The translations under genes were made by a program, and so were the position numbers. DNA of 19,205 nucleotides from Actinomycetota bacterium (GTDB lineage: Bacteria; Actinomycetota; Humimicrobiia; Humimicrobiales; Humimicrobiaceae), in the NCBI GenBank assembly GCA_016870675.1, contig VGAU01000004.1, positions 1-19,205 on the forward strand, read 5' to 3'. Below, piece by piece: positions 6,955-15,948 of this stretch. Within the stretch, counting starts at the first letter, position 1. Each line of letters opens with the position of its first letter. The notes under the pieces were generated by a model. That model saw nothing but the letters and a program-made list of their open reading frames with translations, was not told where the DNA came from and ran no database searches.

Positions 6955-7221
6955 TTTCAGTCCACTTTAAAAGATGAAAATTGGTATGTCAGAGAGGCTG
7001 CAGTAATAGCTCTGATAAAAAATACACAGGCAGTAGAACCCCTTATCAAGGCTTTAGATGATGTAATAAGTGATATCCGAAGTAGAGCAGCTTCAGCTCT
7101 TGTGAATAGAGGCGATACAAAAGCTTTAGAACCACTAATAAAGGCCTTAAAGGATAGAGATAGATATGTCCGAGATAAAGCATCAGAGGCTTTAGAAAAG
7201 ATTAAAGCGAAGAAAAGCTGA
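6955..7221 (+). pseudogene. C-terminal remnant of a HEAT-repeat (PBS lyase-type) protein
   Basis: Translation from a TAG at 6952-6954 to TGA 7219-7221 shows 2-3 HEAT-like repeats: STLKDENWYVREAAVIAL, then AVEPLIKALDDVISDIRSRA, then ALEPLIKALKDRDRYVRDKA. The spacing of about 31 residues and the D-x-x-x-V/I-R-x-x-A signature are typical of phycobilisome-lyase-type HEAT repeats, which are protein-interaction scaffolds. No start codon or ribosome-binding site precedes the frame and normal members are much longer, so this is the tail of a decayed gene. It ends 40 bp before direct repeat A, suggesting disruption by a mobile event. Confidence 0.7.
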
Positions 7222-7260
7222 AAATGATAAGCGACCAACAGCGATTATATTGTATGCCGG

Positions 7261-7583
7261 TGAGCTTCCCCAGAGTCCTCCCGGAAGTACTTAATCCCAA
7301 TATCGATACCAAAATAAAGCTACAGCTTGTACCCCTTCCACTAAAATAGGTATATAGCACTCAAAGTGGCTCTACTACTATGATATAAGTAAGTAATATT
7401 TTCCAAAATCCGTTGCTTTTTACAGCGAACTTTTATTTTTATATCATTTAAATTAAAGTCTTATCTCTTCCAAAATCCGTTACATGCTCTGGAGACAAAA
7501 TTCGTTACTTTTTATAGTTTCACTCTTGCACTAGTAGGACTTGAATTTATAATAAATTTTCTAATCAAATCAGGCATAAATAC
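7261..7583 (+). repeat. Direct repeat A, left border of the defence island
   Basis: About 320 bp match 17174-17495 in the same orientation, at roughly 75-80% identity by eye. Conserved blocks include TACCAAAAT, ACTAAAATAGGTA, AGTGGCTCT, AGTATTTTCCAAAATC-like and TCTGGAGACA. It has no intact ORF. Three related short units sit inside (near 7402, 7469 and 7494). It may be the decayed end of an insertion sequence. Confidence 0.75.
7402..7517 (+). repeat. Three iterated CAAAATyCGTTAC-type units
   Basis: The units are CCAAAATCCGTTGCTTTTTA (about 7403), CCAAAATCCGTTACATG (about 7470) and ACAAAATTCGTTACTTTTTA (about 7495). The same three positions are kept in repeat B (17316-17430). Multiple internal repeats at an element's end are known for IS21-type transposase-binding sites. 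That assignment is a hypothesis. Confidence 0.45.
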
Positions 7584-7709
7584 ACAATCTATATTACCCT
7601 GGCCAACATAGATGTAGAAAATGGTATGAAGTCATTTAAAGTGTTTTTATAAATTGCTTTTTAGTGTTAAAATTTTATTGAAAATATTAAAAGATAAGAC
7701 TTAAATAAT
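7584..7709. other. Leader of the ParB-like/Mod operon
   Basis: This AT-rich gap holds the presumed promoter of the restriction operon. TTGAAA at 7678 and TAAATA at 7702, 18 nt apart, resemble -35/-10 boxes but would start transcription at the ATG itself. No Shine-Dalgarno precedes ATG 7710. No gene is seen. Confidence 0.25.
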
Positions 7710-8246
7710 ATGGACCAAGCAGCGGTTTTAATGGAGTTAAAAGTAAACTTGGGTTTACCATGGGAAAAGCTGGCCCAAAGACTAAGCTTAACAAAACAAA
7801 GAGTCTTAGACCTTGTTGGCCTTCTGGATCTTCCGGATGAAATCAAGGAAGATATCAGGAAAAAGAAATTAACTGAAAGACACGACCGGGCTCTGCGACA
7901 ACTGCTGGATAAAGCAGAGGTTTTAAGAGAAGTTTTTAACTTTATAAAAGATAAAAAACTCACCGGCGAGCAAACTCTAGAACTGGTTCAGAAGATAAAA
8001 GGTGAACCTGGGTTCACCATTGAAGAATCCTATAATGAATTAAAAAACCTAAATTCTAAGAAAGTCAAAACTAAAAAAGAGTTTCCTGAAATAATCGTTA
8101 ATGAATGTGACAGAATACTAAAAGCCATTAATAAATTTAAGTCCGAAGCTATGGATAAAAGCCATAAGGAAATTTTGTTTAATAAGTTGTTAAAAGTTAA
8201 AAAATCAATAGATATTTTATTAAAAGGCAATAATTTTTATGATTGA
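7710..8246 (+). CDS. ParB-like HTH protein lacking the N-terminal CTPase domain
   Basis: Residues 8-70 match the central DNA-binding (KorB/ParB HTH) domain of ParB/Spo0J-type proteins: LGLPWEKLAQRLSLTKQRVLDLVGLLDLPDEI, then LTERHDRALRQL (family LSEGHARAL). The usual N-terminal ParB box that binds CTP is absent, and the frame closes with a TAA a few codons upstream of the ATG, so the protein is a short form (178 aa against about 280). The C-terminal half (100-178) is Lys-rich and helical. The last codons overlap the mod start (ATGATTGA), implying translational coupling with the methyltransferase. It could be an operon regulator or a DNA-binding accessory subunit. A remnant of a true ParB is the alternative. 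Confidence 0.7.
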   Translation: MDQAAVLMELKVNLGLPWEKLAQRLSLTKQRVLDLVGLLDLPDEIKEDIRKKKLTERHDRALRQLLDKAEVLREVFNFIKDKKLTGEQTLELVQKIKGEPGFTIEESYNELKNLNSKKVKTKKEFPEIIVNECDRILKAINKFKSEAMDKSHKEILFNKLLKVKKSIDILLKGNNFYD

Positions 8247-9903
8247 ATATGGCAAATATAGTAGTTATTCTAAAGAAGAATTAATAGAAGAGATAAAAAA
8301 ACTCAAAAAGAGAAAAAAGTATGGAATAATCTGGGAAGATAAACCCGAGCAAGTAGCAGAATTATGCAAAGAAAAGCTTCCTATTCTTACAGAAGATAAA
8401 ACAAAAGAGATTAAAACAAACACAGAAAAACCAGTAAATATCCTCATAGAAGGTGACAACTATCACGCTCTTTCTATATTAAATTATACCTATAAAGGCA
8501 AAGTTGATGTGATATATATTGACCCTCCGTTTAATACGGGAGCAAAAAATTGGAAATATGACAACAACTATGTAGATATCAATGACAGTTTTAGACATAG
8601 TAAATGGTTAAGCATGATGGAAAAAAGGTTAAAACTAACTAAACCTCTATTAAAGAGAGATGGGGTTCTTATTTGTGCTATTGATGATAACGAATGTGCG
8701 CATTTGGGAGTTTTATTAGAAGGATTATTCCAAGGATATGAAATACATTGTATTACAATAGTTCATAATCCAAGAGGTATACAAGGTAAAAATTTTTCCT
8801 ATACTCATGAATATGCTTACTTTGTATTTCGAAAAGACCTTAAAATCATTAGTATTAGAAAAATTAAAGAGGAAGATATTGAATGGAGAAATTTAAGAGA
8901 TAATGGAGGTCAATCACTTAGGACTAATGCAAAAAATTGTTTCTATGGAATTATAGTTGATGGAGGCAAAATAGTAGATTTTACCGATGTATTGAATAAT
9001 GATGAACATCCGGAGAAACAAACGATTATAAAAGATGGAAAATTTTATGTTTATCCTATAGATAGGTCGGGTGTTGAACGAAAGTGGAGATATGCAAGGC
9101 AAAGCATAGAAGAAGTGAAACATCTATTGCGAATAAAAGAGACAAAAAATAGATATGAAATTGAAATTGGTAAAGACTTTGGGACAGTTAGAACAGTATG
9201 GCAAGATAGTAGATATGATGCAAATGAATATGGAACAAAATTAGTAAACAGACTGGTGCCGGGATGCAATTTTGATTTTCCAAAATCAATTTTTAATACT
9301 TATGACTGCATTGCACCTATTTTATATTCAAGAAAAAATGCAGTAGTTCTTGACTATTTTGCAGGTTCTGGAACAACAGGGCATGCAGTAATGATGCTAA
9401 ATAAAGAAGATAATGGAAATAGACAGTTTATACTATGCACAAACAATGAAAATGGCATTGCAAGAGATGTTTGCTATCCAAGAATTAAAAAAGTAATTGA
9501 TGGTCATAAAGATTACCCCACTATAACAGGTATTCCTGCTAATCTTCTTTATTTTGAAACTGATTTTGTTGATGCGGAGCCAACTGATAAAAATAAAATA
9601 AAACTTACAAAACAAGCCACAGAAATGATTTGCATAAAAGAAAGAACTTTTGAGAAGGTTTTGGAGAAGAAAGTTTTTAAAATTTTCAAAAACACCAACC
9701 ACTATACTGGCATAATTTTTGATCAGATGGCAATTCCTGCTTTCAAAAAAATAATTAAAGGCATTAAGGGGAAATTCAGTGTTTATGTTTTTTCTTTGGG
9801 CGATGAAACCTTTGATGATGAATTTAGCGATGTAAAGCAAAGAGTCCAAATGTCTCCCATACCAGAAGCAATTTTAAGGGTGTATAGGAGAATTTTTAGG
9901 TAA
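8239..9903 (+). CDS. mod: Type III restriction-modification DNA methyltransferase (Mod)
   Basis: This is an N6-adenine methyltransferase that modifies host sites and provides target recognition for the Res subunit. The order is N-terminal coiled helix (1-40), the IWEDKPEQVAEL segment typical of Mod (31-42), NILIEGDNYHAL (67-78), the catalytic motif DPPF at 95-98 (a DPPY variant), a variable target-recognition region (about 170-330), then the SAM-binding motif FAGSGTT at 374-380. Motif IV before motif I defines the beta class of type III Mod enzymes. The C-terminal part (440-554) resembles the tail found in many Mod proteins. At 554 aa its length is usual. It overlaps the ParB-like gene by 8 nt and is followed 4 nt later by the PHP-ATPase gene. 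Confidence 0.9.
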   Translation: MIEYGKYSSYSKEELIEEIKKLKKRKKYGIIWEDKPEQVAELCKEKLPILTEDKTKEIKTNTEKPVNILIEGDNYHALSILNYTYKGKVDVIYIDPPFNTGAKNWKYDNNYVDINDSFRHSKWLSMMEKRLKLTKPLLKRDGVLICAIDDNECAHLGVLLEGLFQGYEIHCITIVHNPRGIQGKNFSYTHEYAYFVFRKDLKIISIRKIKEEDIEWRNLRDNGGQSLRTNAKNCFYGIIVDGGKIVDFTDVLNNDEHPEKQTIIKDGKFYVYPIDRSGVERKWRYARQSIEEVKHLLRIKETKNRYEIEIGKDFGTVRTVWQDSRYDANEYGTKLVNRLVPGCNFDFPKSIFNTYDCIAPILYSRKNAVVLDYFAGSGTTGHAVMMLNKEDNGNRQFILCTNNENGIARDVCYPRIKKVIDGHKDYPTITGIPANLLYFETDFVDAEPTDKNKIKLTKQATEMICIKERTFEKVLEKKVFKIFKNTNHYTGIIFDQMAIPAFKKIIKGIKGKFSVYVFSLGDETFDDEFSDVKQRVQMSPIPEAILRVYRRIFR

Positions 9904-9907
9904 AGAT

Positions 9908-12900
9908 ATGACGAATAACAAGAATAATAAAATCTTATATCCAAGAGGTTCTGAATGGCGAAAATGGGATTTGCATATTCACAGTCCATTATCTGGGTTG
10001 AATAATCAATACCCCAAAAATTCTGATGGTTCGCCAGACTGGAATTGTTTTATTGAAGAGCTTAAAAAAATTAAAGATGTTTCAGTTATTGGAATTACAG
10101 ATTATTTCTTTATTGATGGCTACAAGAAAGTTTTGGAGTTTAAAAACCAAGGAAAATTAAAAAATTTTGACTTAATACTTCCGAATGTAGAATTAAGACT
10201 AGACACTTTTGTAGTAAAAGAAAAAAGTAAAGATATAAACTTTCATGTGATTTTTAGTAATGAGTTAAGAATCGATGATATTGAAAAAGAGTTTATCGGA
10301 GCTCTTGATATTCAAGTTAGTGGATCTGTAGGTGGGTTAAATGGAGTTAGAAAATTGAACAAGCGAACAATTTGTGAAGTGGGTAAGTTCATAAAAGAAC
10401 ATAATCCGATTTTTAAAAGCGATTCAGAGGAGGGAGCGGCGTTTAAAAATCTTACAGTTTCACTAAAGCAAGTCCAAGACTTGTTGAGAAAAGATTTATT
10501 TAAGGGAAAATTCTTATTTGTACTTTCAGGTCATGAATGGGCTGATATAGATTGGAGGCAAGCATATTTAACAAAGAAAAACTTTTTGCAAACCGCACAT
10601 ATCTTAGGGACAGGTTCTTTAGATACTATAAATTGGGCATTAGGAAAGAAGGATTTATCGAGAGAAAGTTTTATAAAAGAGTTTGGAGCATTAAAACCCT
10701 GTATATTTGGGTCTGATGCTCATTGTTTAGATAAAATCTGCAAACCGGAAGATGATAAATTTTGTTGGATTAAAGCAGATCCGACCTTTGAAGGATTGAA
10801 ACAAATAATTTATGAGCCAGAAGAAAGAGTATATATTGGAAAGTTGCCGCCAAAGGGTAAGAACGATGCTAAAGTTATTGATAAAATTAAAATTAGAGAT
10901 TCAAATAATTGGTTTGAAGATGAGCCAATTCTTTTAAATGATAATTTAGTTTCAATAATTGGTGAAAAAGGCGCTGGAAAGACGGCATTAGCTGATTTTA
11001 TAGCTTTGGCTTGCGGTGATTTTGATATTAAAGGGGAGGATCCCGGCTCTTTTATCTTTAAAGCACTAAAATCTTCAAAACAAATAGAAGAAACAATCGA
11101 AAATTGTGCGATAACTGTTTATTGGCGAGACGGAAGTTCAGATTCGATAACTATAACAGAGGATCTTAAAGATTACAAAGATTTAAAAAAAGGAAGATAT
11201 CTTTCTCAAAGTTTTATTGAAAGAAAATGTGGACCCGAACAGGCAGGAGAGTTGCAGAAGGAAGTCGAAAATATAATTTTCCAATATATCCCAGCCCAAG
11301 ATAGAATGGGGCAAACTACCTTTATTGATTTAAAGAAGAAAAAAACAGAGAGCATACAGTTGAAAAAATCAAAATGTAAACAAGATATTGCTAATCTAAA
11401 TAGTGAAATTTTCAACATAGAGGAAGAGATTAATAGTTTGGATGCCAAAGAAGAAGAAAGAAGTAAACTTCAGACTGAAATAAAACAACTCAAAGAACAA
11501 AAGCCTAAGCCAATAACAGAAGGTGAGAAAAAGATTGAGGCAAAATTGAGTATTTTAAACAATAAAAAAAATCAATTAAATGAAGAAATAGCTGGCTATA
11601 AAAAACAACTTAGTACCATTGAAACTATAAGGACCAAAGTGGAAACCTTGAAAGCATATGTAGATAAACAGCTCGTGGAGATTAAAAATGATCTTGAGTC
11701 TGTCAACTTAAGTAATATCAAGGAGAAATTGAAATTTTCGGTCTCTACTGATTTTAATGACGAACTTGATAATAAAAAAAGAGAAATTGAAAACAAAATC
11801 CAAGGACTTCAAGGAGCTGAAGAATTAGAAGAAGATATTAGTGAAGGTAAAACTAAAGAGTCAATAGAGACAGATTTAAGTATATTAACAAATGATTATA
11901 TTTCAAAACTTTCTTTAAGTAAGACTAATGTCTTAATATCTATGCTTGAGTCAAAATCAAGTTTAGCAGAGGACAAAAGGAAGACTATCAGATCATTTGA
12001 AGAAAATATTGATAAGAATCAGAAGAGAGTTAATGATTTGGAAAAGATCATAAAAGAAATAGGAGAAGTAAAGAAACCTTTACTACCAGAAAAAATTAAG
12101 CAGAGAGATGAGGCATACAAGAATTATTTCATTTTGCTCCAAGAGGAAAAGAAAATCCTTGAAGAACTATATATTCCACTGAGAGAGAAGTTGGATAAAG
12201 AAAATCTGGGAGAAAAAAATCAAATAGAATTTTTTGCTCGGATAGAATTAGACGTAAAGAATTTTTTTAATAAGGCAGATAGTATAATTGATTTTAATAG
12301 AACTGGTAGATATCATCGCAATGGAGATCTTTTATTTAAGGAGATTAAAACAATTTCTGAAAAAATTGAGCTTGCTGAGACTTCAGATATTTACTCTCTC
12401 ATAGCTCATCTTTATAAAACATTTGAAGAAGATGAAGGCCAACCTATTGATATCGAAGGACAACTATTAAGATTAAGGGGTAAGAAAAAGATTGATTTTT
12501 ACAATTGGATTTTTGACGTTTCTGATTTTAGCGTAACATATAGTATAAAGTTTCAAAGAACAAATATAGAGCTGCTCTCGCCGGGCAAAAAGGGAATTGT
12601 ACTATTACTTATGTATCTTGTTTTAGATACAGAAAGTAGCACCCCTCTTATTATTGATCAACCAGAAGAAAATCTTGATAACAAATCTGTTTATCCTTAT
12701 CTTATAAATTATTTTAAAATAGCAAAAAAAAGAAGGCAGATTATTGTTATAACTCATAATCCTAACTTAGTGTTAAATACAGATGCAGAACAAATAATCG
12801 TTGCAAATTTTGAAGCGATACCAATTAATCAAAAAGCAAGAATTAAGTACATAAGCGGAGCGATAGAAAACTCTTTTGTTAGTGAAAAGGCTAAAATTCC

Positions 12901-13009
12901 CATTGAAATGCAAGGTATAAAGCAACATAGTATTGATATTTTAGAAGGAGGACCTGAAGCATTTGGCAAGCGTGAAGATAGATATGAGATTGAAAGGTTC
13001 AAAAAATAA
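9908..13009 (+). CDS. PHP-domain nuclease fused to SMC/Rad50-like ATPase (TrlF-like)
   Basis: The N-terminal PHP phosphoesterase domain (about 15-300) has the full ligand set: WDLHIH (His23, His25), GITD (Asp65), NVEL (Glu95), FHV (His113) and GSDAH (Asp270, His272). An ABC/SMC ATPase follows, with Walker A GEKGAGKT at 352-359, a long coiled coil (about 470-840), signature-like LSPGKKG at 890-896, Walker B LIIDQPEENLD at 914-924 and the switch His in ITHNP (His950). This is the PHP-plus-ATPase architecture annotated in databases as TrlF-like, linked to defence loci. The gene lies between mod and res with 4- and 5-nt gaps, so it is built into the restriction operon. By analogy with RloC/PrrC in type I loci, the ATPase may sense DNA ends or restriction failure and trigger the PHP nuclease. 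That role is inference. Confidence 0.88.
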   Translation: MTNNKNNKILYPRGSEWRKWDLHIHSPLSGLNNQYPKNSDGSPDWNCFIEELKKIKDVSVIGITDYFFIDGYKKVLEFKNQGKLKNFDLILPNVELRLDTFVVKEKSKDINFHVIFSNELRIDDIEKEFIGALDIQVSGSVGGLNGVRKLNKRTICEVGKFIKEHNPIFKSDSEEGAAFKNLTVSLKQVQDLLRKDLFKGKFLFVLSGHEWADIDWRQAYLTKKNFLQTAHILGTGSLDTINWALGKKDLSRESFIKEFGALKPCIFGSDAHCLDKICKPEDDKFCWIKADPTFEGLKQIIYEPEERVYIGKLPPKGKNDAKVIDKIKIRDSNNWFEDEPILLNDNLVSIIGEKGAGKTALADFIALACGDFDIKGEDPGSFIFKALKSSKQIEETIENCAITVYWRDGSSDSITITEDLKDYKDLKKGRYLSQSFIERKCGPEQAGELQKEVENIIFQYIPAQDRMGQTTFIDLKKKKTESIQLKKSKCKQDIANLNSEIFNIEEEINSLDAKEEERSKLQTEIKQLKEQKPKPITEGEKKIEAKLSILNNKKNQLNEEIAGYKKQLSTIETIRTKVETLKAYVDKQLVEIKNDLESVNLSNIKEKLKFSVSTDFNDELDNKKREIENKIQGLQGAEELEEDISEGKTKESIETDLSILTNDYISKLSLSKTNVLISMLESKSSLAEDKRKTIRSFEENIDKNQKRVNDLEKIIKEIGEVKKPLLPEKIKQRDEAYKNYFILLQEEKKILEELYIPLREKLDKENLGEKNQIEFFARIELDVKNFFNKADSIIDFNRTGRYHRNGDLLFKEIKTISEKIELAETSDIYSLIAHLYKTFEEDEGQPIDIEGQLLRLRGKKKIDFYNWIFDVSDFSVTYSIKFQRTNIELLSPGKKGIVLLLMYLVLDTESSTPLIIDQPEENLDNKSVYPYLINYFKIAKKRRQIIVITHNPNLVLNTDAEQIIVANFEAIPINQKARIKYISGAIENSFVSEKAKIPIEMQGIKQHSIDILEGGPEAFGKREDRYEIERFKK

Positions 13010-13014
13010 TAACT

Positions 13015-15246
13015 ATGCAACTAAAAATATACCAAGAAAACGCAATAGATGATTTATTAACCATAACCAAAAAGCTTTTGGGATACTCCGGCAGTAAAAA
13101 ACTAGTTTTTAAATCACCAACTGGTTCGGGGAAAACAATAATGATGGCGGAGTTTTTAAAACAGTTAGTTGATGATAGAGAAGTTAGGCTTCCGCTTGGC
13201 TTCATCTGGACTGCCCCACGTCCAGTTTTAACCAATCAAAGCAAAGAAAAATTGGAAAATTATTTTGAAAAGAGCAGAGCTTTAAAATGTTTATTTTTTG
13301 AAGATTTAGATGATAGAAAAATAGGAGATAATGAAATTTTATTTTTTAATTGGGAAAAGGTTAGAAGAGAAGATCTCATTTATATCCGAGATAATGAGCA
13401 AGATAATAATTTTCCAATTGTGGTAAAAAGAACTAAAGAAGAAGAGCGAGAGATTATATTAATAATAGATGAAAGTCATTATCAGGCCCAGTCTAATGCT
13501 ACTCAAAAATGGATAAAGGATGTCGGACCCAAATTAGTTATCGAAGTTTCAGCAACTCCACAAGCAGTCGAACAACCAGATGAAACTGTAAATGTTCATA
13601 TGGAAGATGTTAAAAAAGAAGGGATGATTAAAAAAGCTGTTATCTTAAACGATGATTTTGATAATTTCATAATGGAAGAGAAAATACAGACGCAGAAATT
13701 AAGTGGTGGAAGCGAAGAGTTAGTTATAGATGCAGCAATAGAAAAAAGGCAGAAGTTGATAAAAGTGTACCAAAAAGAAAAAATAAATGTTAATCCTTTG
13801 GTTTTAATACAATTGCCTGATAGAAAATCAAGTTTAGAAGACCGCATACGAGAAAGAGTAGAAAGCATTTTAAAGAATAAATATAAAATTTCAACTGAAA
13901 AGGATAACAATAAACTAGCAATTTGGCTCTCTGGTGAACATATCAACAAAGAAAATGTTGAGAAACAAGACAGCGAAGTTGAGGTTTTGCTTTTCAAGCA
14001 GGCGATTGCTTTGGGATGGGATTGTCCCAGAGCGCAGATACTTATTTTGTTTAGAGAATGGCACAGTCCAATTTTTTCTATCCAGACAGTTGGCAGAATC
14101 ATGAGAATGCCTGAACCAGATAAAGGCCATTATAAAGGGGAGATTTTAAATTATGGCTATGTTTATACCAATTTGGATCATGTCGAAATTAATGAAGACA
14201 TTGCCAGAGATTATATCCCTATTTATATAAGCAAAAGAAGGGAAGATTATAAACCAATAAATTTACTTTCTTGCTATCCAAAAAGGCATCGAGAAAAGAC
14301 AAGATTGTCCACGCTCTTTATTGAAATATTTTTAGAACAAGCCAAAGAATACGATTTGAAAAAGAATATTGATATTAATGCGAGAAAAATTGACCTAAAA
14401 ATAATCTCTGATTATAAAGCCGAAGATATTGATGCTTTGGCGGGTACGAGAATTGTTGGGAATAGAGCAATAAAAATAGGTGGTTTTGATTTGCAAAAAC
14501 TATTTGACTTTTTCGTCAGGCAAAATTTAACCCCTTTCTATCCTGAAGATAGGTCTGTTGGTAGAGTAAAAGAGGCAATCTATAAGTTTTTTAGAAATGA
14601 ATTAAAGATGCAATATACTGATAAGTGGGAAGAAATTGTGCAAAGTATTTTAAGCGACAAAAACTCTCGGCATTTTGCTAATGTTTTAGATAAAGCGAAA
14701 GAAAAATACCAAACCGAAGTCACCCAACGAGAAAGCGAAATGATTAATATTGAAAATTGGAATGTCCCAGAAACTCTATCTTTTGGTAGTGAATACGTAA
14801 AAGAAAATGTTAAAAAATCAATTATACAGCCATTTCTCAGTGACGAAAAATGGAAAACAGAAATGGCTTTTATTGAATTTTTAGAAAAGTCAGAAACAGT
14901 TAAGTGGTGGTTTAAAAACGGGGACAGAGACGCAATATTTTTCGCTGTTCCTTATGACAATGGAGAAAAGAGACCTTTTTATGTTGATTTCATTGTTAGG
15001 TTGAAAGATGGGAGAATTAGCTTATTTGATGCTAAGGCTGGATTAACAAAACAAATTGCTGGTCAAAAAATTGACGGATTGTATAAATATATTAAAAGTG
15101 AAAACAAAAAAGGTAAAAAACTTTTTGGCGGTATAGTTACAAACACTGATAGCCGCAATTACCGTGGGCGGTGGGTTTATTTCAACAAAACAAGTGTAGA
15201 TTTAAGAGATAATAATTTTGATGATTGGGTTGATTTGGTGCTTTAA
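13015..15246 (+). CDS. res: Type III restriction enzyme Res subunit (SF2 helicase plus nuclease)
   Basis: This DEAD-like SF2 motor-nuclease cleaves unmodified DNA together with Mod. Visible motifs are SPTGSGKT (34-41), DESH (152-155), VSATP (178-182), GWDCPRA and QTVGRIMRM (357-365, with both arginine-finger positions). A PD-(D/E)xK-type nuclease near the C-terminus reads VDFIV (Asp658) then LFDAKAG (Asp672, Lys674). At 743 aa it is shorter than many Res proteins (roughly 850-1000 aa), chiefly in the linker and nuclease regions. It starts 5 nt after the PHP-ATPase stop with no Shine-Dalgarno, so translation is probably coupled. All motor and nuclease residues look intact, so it is likely active. 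Confidence 0.88.
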   Translation: MQLKIYQENAIDDLLTITKKLLGYSGSKKLVFKSPTGSGKTIMMAEFLKQLVDDREVRLPLGFIWTAPRPVLTNQSKEKLENYFEKSRALKCLFFEDLDDRKIGDNEILFFNWEKVRREDLIYIRDNEQDNNFPIVVKRTKEEEREIILIIDESHYQAQSNATQKWIKDVGPKLVIEVSATPQAVEQPDETVNVHMEDVKKEGMIKKAVILNDDFDNFIMEEKIQTQKLSGGSEELVIDAAIEKRQKLIKVYQKEKINVNPLVLIQLPDRKSSLEDRIRERVESILKNKYKISTEKDNNKLAIWLSGEHINKENVEKQDSEVEVLLFKQAIALGWDCPRAQILILFREWHSPIFSIQTVGRIMRMPEPDKGHYKGEILNYGYVYTNLDHVEINEDIARDYIPIYISKRREDYKPINLLSCYPKRHREKTRLSTLFIEIFLEQAKEYDLKKNIDINARKIDLKIISDYKAEDIDALAGTRIVGNRAIKIGGFDLQKLFDFFVRQNLTPFYPEDRSVGRVKEAIYKFFRNELKMQYTDKWEEIVQSILSDKNSRHFANVLDKAKEKYQTEVTQRESEMINIENWNVPETLSFGSEYVKENVKKSIIQPFLSDEKWKTEMAFIEFLEKSETVKWWFKNGDRDAIFFAVPYDNGEKRPFYVDFIVRLKDGRISLFDAKAGLTKQIAGQKIDGLYKYIKSENKKGKKLFGGIVTNTDSRNYRGRWVYFNKTSVDLRDNNFDDWVDLVL

Positions 15247-15515
15247 TTTAGTAGTATCAGAGACATCGACTGTTGTGAACTAAATGTATAATTATATAAA
15301 AAGACTGTTCTAAACCTACGAGTATTTGTTACTGTCCTTGTTTTCTTAAAAACATACTTTTAAATTCCTATGGAATTTGAGAGCAGGGGGGAAGACTCCG
15401 GTGTTGTTTTTCTTAATAGCCACCCAACATGAAGCACTGAACCAAGTTTAAATTATATTAAAATTACCATCAGTATTTACAAAGTCGCAGAAAAAAGATT
15501 GACTTTTTTCCATTA
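15247..15515. other. Intergenic region between the restriction and TIR operons
   Basis: No gene is seen in these 269 bp. A perfect inverted repeat AAATTCC-tat-GGAATTT lies at 15362-15378. A second hairpin sits immediately before the downstream start (separate entry). The TIR operon promoter should lie here. TTATATTA near 15450 resembles a -10 box, without a clear -35. Confidence 0.4.
15490..15510 (+). promoter_or_regulatory. Perfect 8-bp hairpin 5 nt upstream of the TIR-operon start
   Basis: GAAAAAAG (15490-15497) and CTTTTTTC (15503-15510) flank a 5-nt loop, ending 5 nt before ATG 15516 where a ribosome-binding site would be. No Shine-Dalgarno is present. The hairpin could limit translation initiation or act as an operator. 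If transcription came from the res gene it could also be a weak terminator, as its 3' arm is T-rich. Confidence 0.35.
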
Positions 15516-15938
15516 ATGAATTACAAAAAACATATGGAAAATAAACGAAAACATCTTGAGTTTATTCAAGGAATCATCAATCGAATGGCGGGCAATTTAT
15601 TTTTCTTGAGAGGTTGGACAATTACATTAATTGCCGCATTGCTCGCATTATTTGTAAAAGGTACTAATTCCAATTACATTATTTATTTTCTTCTAGTCCT
15701 TATCCTTGTTTTTTGGATTTTGGACGGTTATTTTCTTTCGCAAGAGAGACTATTCAGAGCTTTATATAATCATGTAAGAAAACTGGACGAAAAAGAAATT
15801 GATTTTTCAATGAATACAAGTGAACATAAAAAAGACAAGAAAAATACCTGGGTGTGCGCAATATTTTCGTCTACGCTTTTAGTTTTCTATTTACCTTTGG
15901 TCGGCGTTGCGTTATTAATTGCGTACTTAATAAATTAA
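15516..15938 (+). CDS. Small multi-pass membrane protein, SLATT-like putative effector
   Basis: This 140-aa protein has hydrophobic segments near 28-48 (LFFLRGWTITLIAALLALFV), 54-74 (YIIYFLLVLILVFWILDGYF) and 112-139. A basic amphipathic N-terminus (KKHMENKRKHLEFIQGIINRM) precedes TM1, and a charged cytoplasmic-type helix after TM2 carries SQERLFRALYNHVRKLDEKE. Size and topology resemble SLATT-type membrane effectors, small proteins that pair with nucleotide-signalling enzymes and are thought to permeabilise the membrane. It is the first gene of a tight operon with two TIR proteins (10-nt and 2-nt gaps), which supports an effector role. No SIR2, macro or SLOG domain is present, so it is not a standard ThsA. 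Starts at 15516 and 15534 are both possible. Confidence 0.75.
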   Translation: MNYKKHMENKRKHLEFIQGIINRMAGNLFFLRGWTITLIAALLALFVKGTNSNYIIYFLLVLILVFWILDGYFLSQERLFRALYNHVRKLDEKEIDFSMNTSEHKKDKKNTWVCAIFSSTLLVFYLPLVGVALLIAYLIN

Positions 15939-15948
15939 ATTCAAAATT

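Noticed and set aside
7240..7380. Minus-strand peptide resembling a TnpB/IS110 start (FGIDIGIK) in border repeat A
   Set aside because: The corresponding frame in repeat B is broken by stops and an indel, so coding is not conserved.
7384..7520. CRISPR-like array in the border repeat
   Set aside because: Only three degenerate units with unequal spacing occur, and no cas genes are present.
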